Part shown: positions 6,739-7,960 of the stretch, piece by piece | Layout of the letters: every line of letters begins with the position of its first letter | Position numbering within the stretch: position 1 is the first letter of the stretch | Origin: Clostridioides sp. | GTDB lineage: Bacteria > Bacillota > Clostridia > Peptostreptococcales > Peptostreptococcaceae | Length of the DNA stretch: 7,960 nt | Reading direction: 5' to 3' | Assembly: GCA_031272305.1 (NCBI GenBank) | Contig: JAISUA010000101.1 | Location: 1 to 7,960, forward strand | Program-made: the position numbers and the translations under genes | Notes under the pieces: generated by a model | Database searches by the model: none | Told to the model about the DNA's origin: nothing | Seen by the model: the letters and a program-made list of their open reading frames with translations, nothing else

Positions 6739-7960
6739 TTATTTAATTGAACTGTATTTCTGACTTATCTTTACTGCTGTTTCGTATCTGTCCACTCCTG
6801 CAAGTCGCTCTATTATCATTGCACTTGAGCTATTTTGTTTTAATTCTTTTAATTCTTCTTCTATTTCTTTAGCTACTGCCTTTATTCCACCTGCGATTGT
6901 TATTTTTGATACAGACCAGTCTTTTAATGCACTTTGAGTTGTTTTGTTTAGAGATCTTTGTTCTGTTAAAAGTATAGGTGCTTTGTAGTTTCCTGCTAGT
7001 GAACTCACTGTAAGTGCATCTGGAAAATTTGTTCCATCTACAAGAATAGCTTGTTCTATTGTGTTTGAAGATGTTTTAGCACTAACACTCCATGCATTAT
7101 CACATTTTGCTGATACATTTGATAGACCTATGTTTGAAGAAGTTCTTGAAATTGGAGTTTCTTCGTTTCCTAAAAGAGATATTAGTTTATCTCCTATAAG
7201 TTCCGCCGTTTCATATCTGTCTTCTCCACCGATTCTTTCAACTGATATTGAACTTACCGATGAATTTTCTCCATTTGCTGATATAGATAATTTTTTGATT
7301 GTATCTTCAACTTTTTGAGATACTGCTTGTTCTTTTCCTATTATTATTACGTTTGTGATTCCCCAAGATTTTAGTGCATTTTGAGTATCTTGGTTCAAAG
7401 TTTCTGTCTGTGTCAAAAGTATAGGTATGTTTGTATATTCTGCTAAACTTGTCACACTCATTGCATCTGGAAAATTTGTCCCTACTGCAAGTATCACGCT
7501 ATTTTGATTCGAAACTAATTTTCTTACTTCTTCACCAACTTTTATGGCTGTCTGATATCTATCTTCTCCACAAATTCTTTACACCTTCACTCCAGTGATT
7601 TCTTTTTCTAGTTGTGTAGCAACTGAATCAGATACTACTTGATTTCCACCTACTATAATAATTTCTGTAGAACCCAATCTTATGATTTCGTTAAGTGTTG
7701 TAGTATCTACAAAATCTTTTTGTGATAGCAAAATTGGTGCATTTTTTAAATTCGCAAGCACTGATGCTGTCAGTGTATCTGGATAGGCATTTCCATTTGC
7801 TAGTATCACTGTTTTTTGTGATTTTTGTTCTGAATCTACTCCACTTGATTGATCTGAACTTCCTGAACTTGCTTTTTTCCATATAGCACAGAAAACTATA
7901 TCATCTTCCCTAACAGTCAATACAAAATCATTACTTACTTTACTTTTACTTTCATCAGAT
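6739..7960 (-). pseudogene. Cell-wall-binding repeat 2 (CWB2) surface protein, interrupted by one nonsense codon; 5' part off the window
   Basis: CWB2 repeats attach secreted proteins non-covalently to wall polymers in clostridia, usually as three tandem copies. Three are visible here: one ending near 7579 (AYPDTL, APILLSQ, IIIVGG), one at about 7503-7200 (NFPDAM, IPILLTQ, then ERIGGEDRYETA), and one at about 7050-6739 (NFPDAL, APILLTE, then ERLAGVDRYETA). A Ser/Asn-rich linker of about 45 residues separates repeats 2 and 3. The frame is continuous from the right edge to 6739 except for TAA at 7581-7579, where the repeat consensus has glutamate before RICGEDRYQTA. The segment at 7948-7885 (FVLTVREDD, FCAIWKK) resembles the end of a Listeria-Bacteroides type repeat, suggesting repeat modules farther upstream; that is tentative. 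No signal peptide is in view. The truncated product would keep one repeat and probably anchor poorly. A sequencing error is the main alternative. Confidence 0.88.
7579..7581 (-). other. In-frame TAA interrupting the CWB2 gene
   Basis: The minus-strand reading is ...ITGVKV, TAA, RICGEDRYQTA. The codon before R-I-x-G-x-D-R-Y is glutamate in the other two copies of this motif within the gene (VERIGGEDRY and IERLAGVDRY). GAA to TAA is one G-to-T change at plus position 7581. No base is gained or lost: the downstream frame is the same as the upstream frame. Confidence 0.93.

Noticed and set aside
6101..6740. Insertion sequence or transposon remnant in the long gene-free stretch
   Set aside because: I see no transposase fragment, paired terminal inverted repeats or target-site duplication; the content is local repeats and AT-rich sequence.
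7498..7578. Frameshift between the two parts of the CWB2 gene
   Set aside because: Hand translation shows both parts in the same frame (RICGEDRYQTA continues straight into the second repeat), so the break is a substitution, not an indel.
7691..7882. A second short minus-strand frame inside the CWB2 gene
   Set aside because: It is an alternate-frame shadow of the first CWB2 repeat, with a basic, repetitive composition and no family motif.

Overview
The window is an AT-rich, low-GC stretch from a Gram-positive Firmicute, most likely a Clostridia member near the Peptostreptococcaceae. The grounds are the der-plsY neighbourhood next to a DUF512 radical-SAM gene, YIEGIA-family membrane proteins, and a CWB2-type wall-anchored surface protein, a class well known from Clostridioides. 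This assignment is inference from gene content; no ribosomal marker is present. Every gene supported here lies on the minus strand, so the window is read right to left.

Right end (about 6630-7960): the 3' part of a large surface-protein gene with three CWB2 wall-binding repeats. It is broken by one in-frame TAA at 7579-7581, and its frame is otherwise intact on both sides. A diverged copy of its last 22 codons plus stop lies just downstream (6630-6698), followed by a probable terminator (6513-6567).

Middle right (6101-6630): about 530 bp with no gene. It holds a 25-bp direct repeat and an array of about six degenerate 37-43-bp repeats that runs up to the ribosome-binding site of the next gene.

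Middle (3677-6100): two paralogous YIEGIA-family membrane proteins (6100-5180 and 4961-4014), then a 66-residue protein resembling the 'capping complex subunit for YIEGIA' (3963-3763), closed by a strong hairpin terminator (3677-3713). The paralogs are separated by a gap containing a 33-bp tandem repeat that starts at the stop codon of the upstream gene. Together they look like one membrane module of unknown function.

Left (1-3600): a likely promoter, the DUF512/PDZ radical-SAM-like gene, a near-consensus promoter, der (ribosome-assembly GTPase), and plsY (phospholipid synthesis), which runs off the left edge. The der 3' end is duplicated in the der-plsY gap.

The main unexpected theme is repeated small duplications at gene 3' ends: der (79-bp offset), the second YIEGIA gene (33-bp period) and the CWB2 gene (109-bp offset). 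A 21-bp in-frame duplication inside the DUF512 gene is also present.
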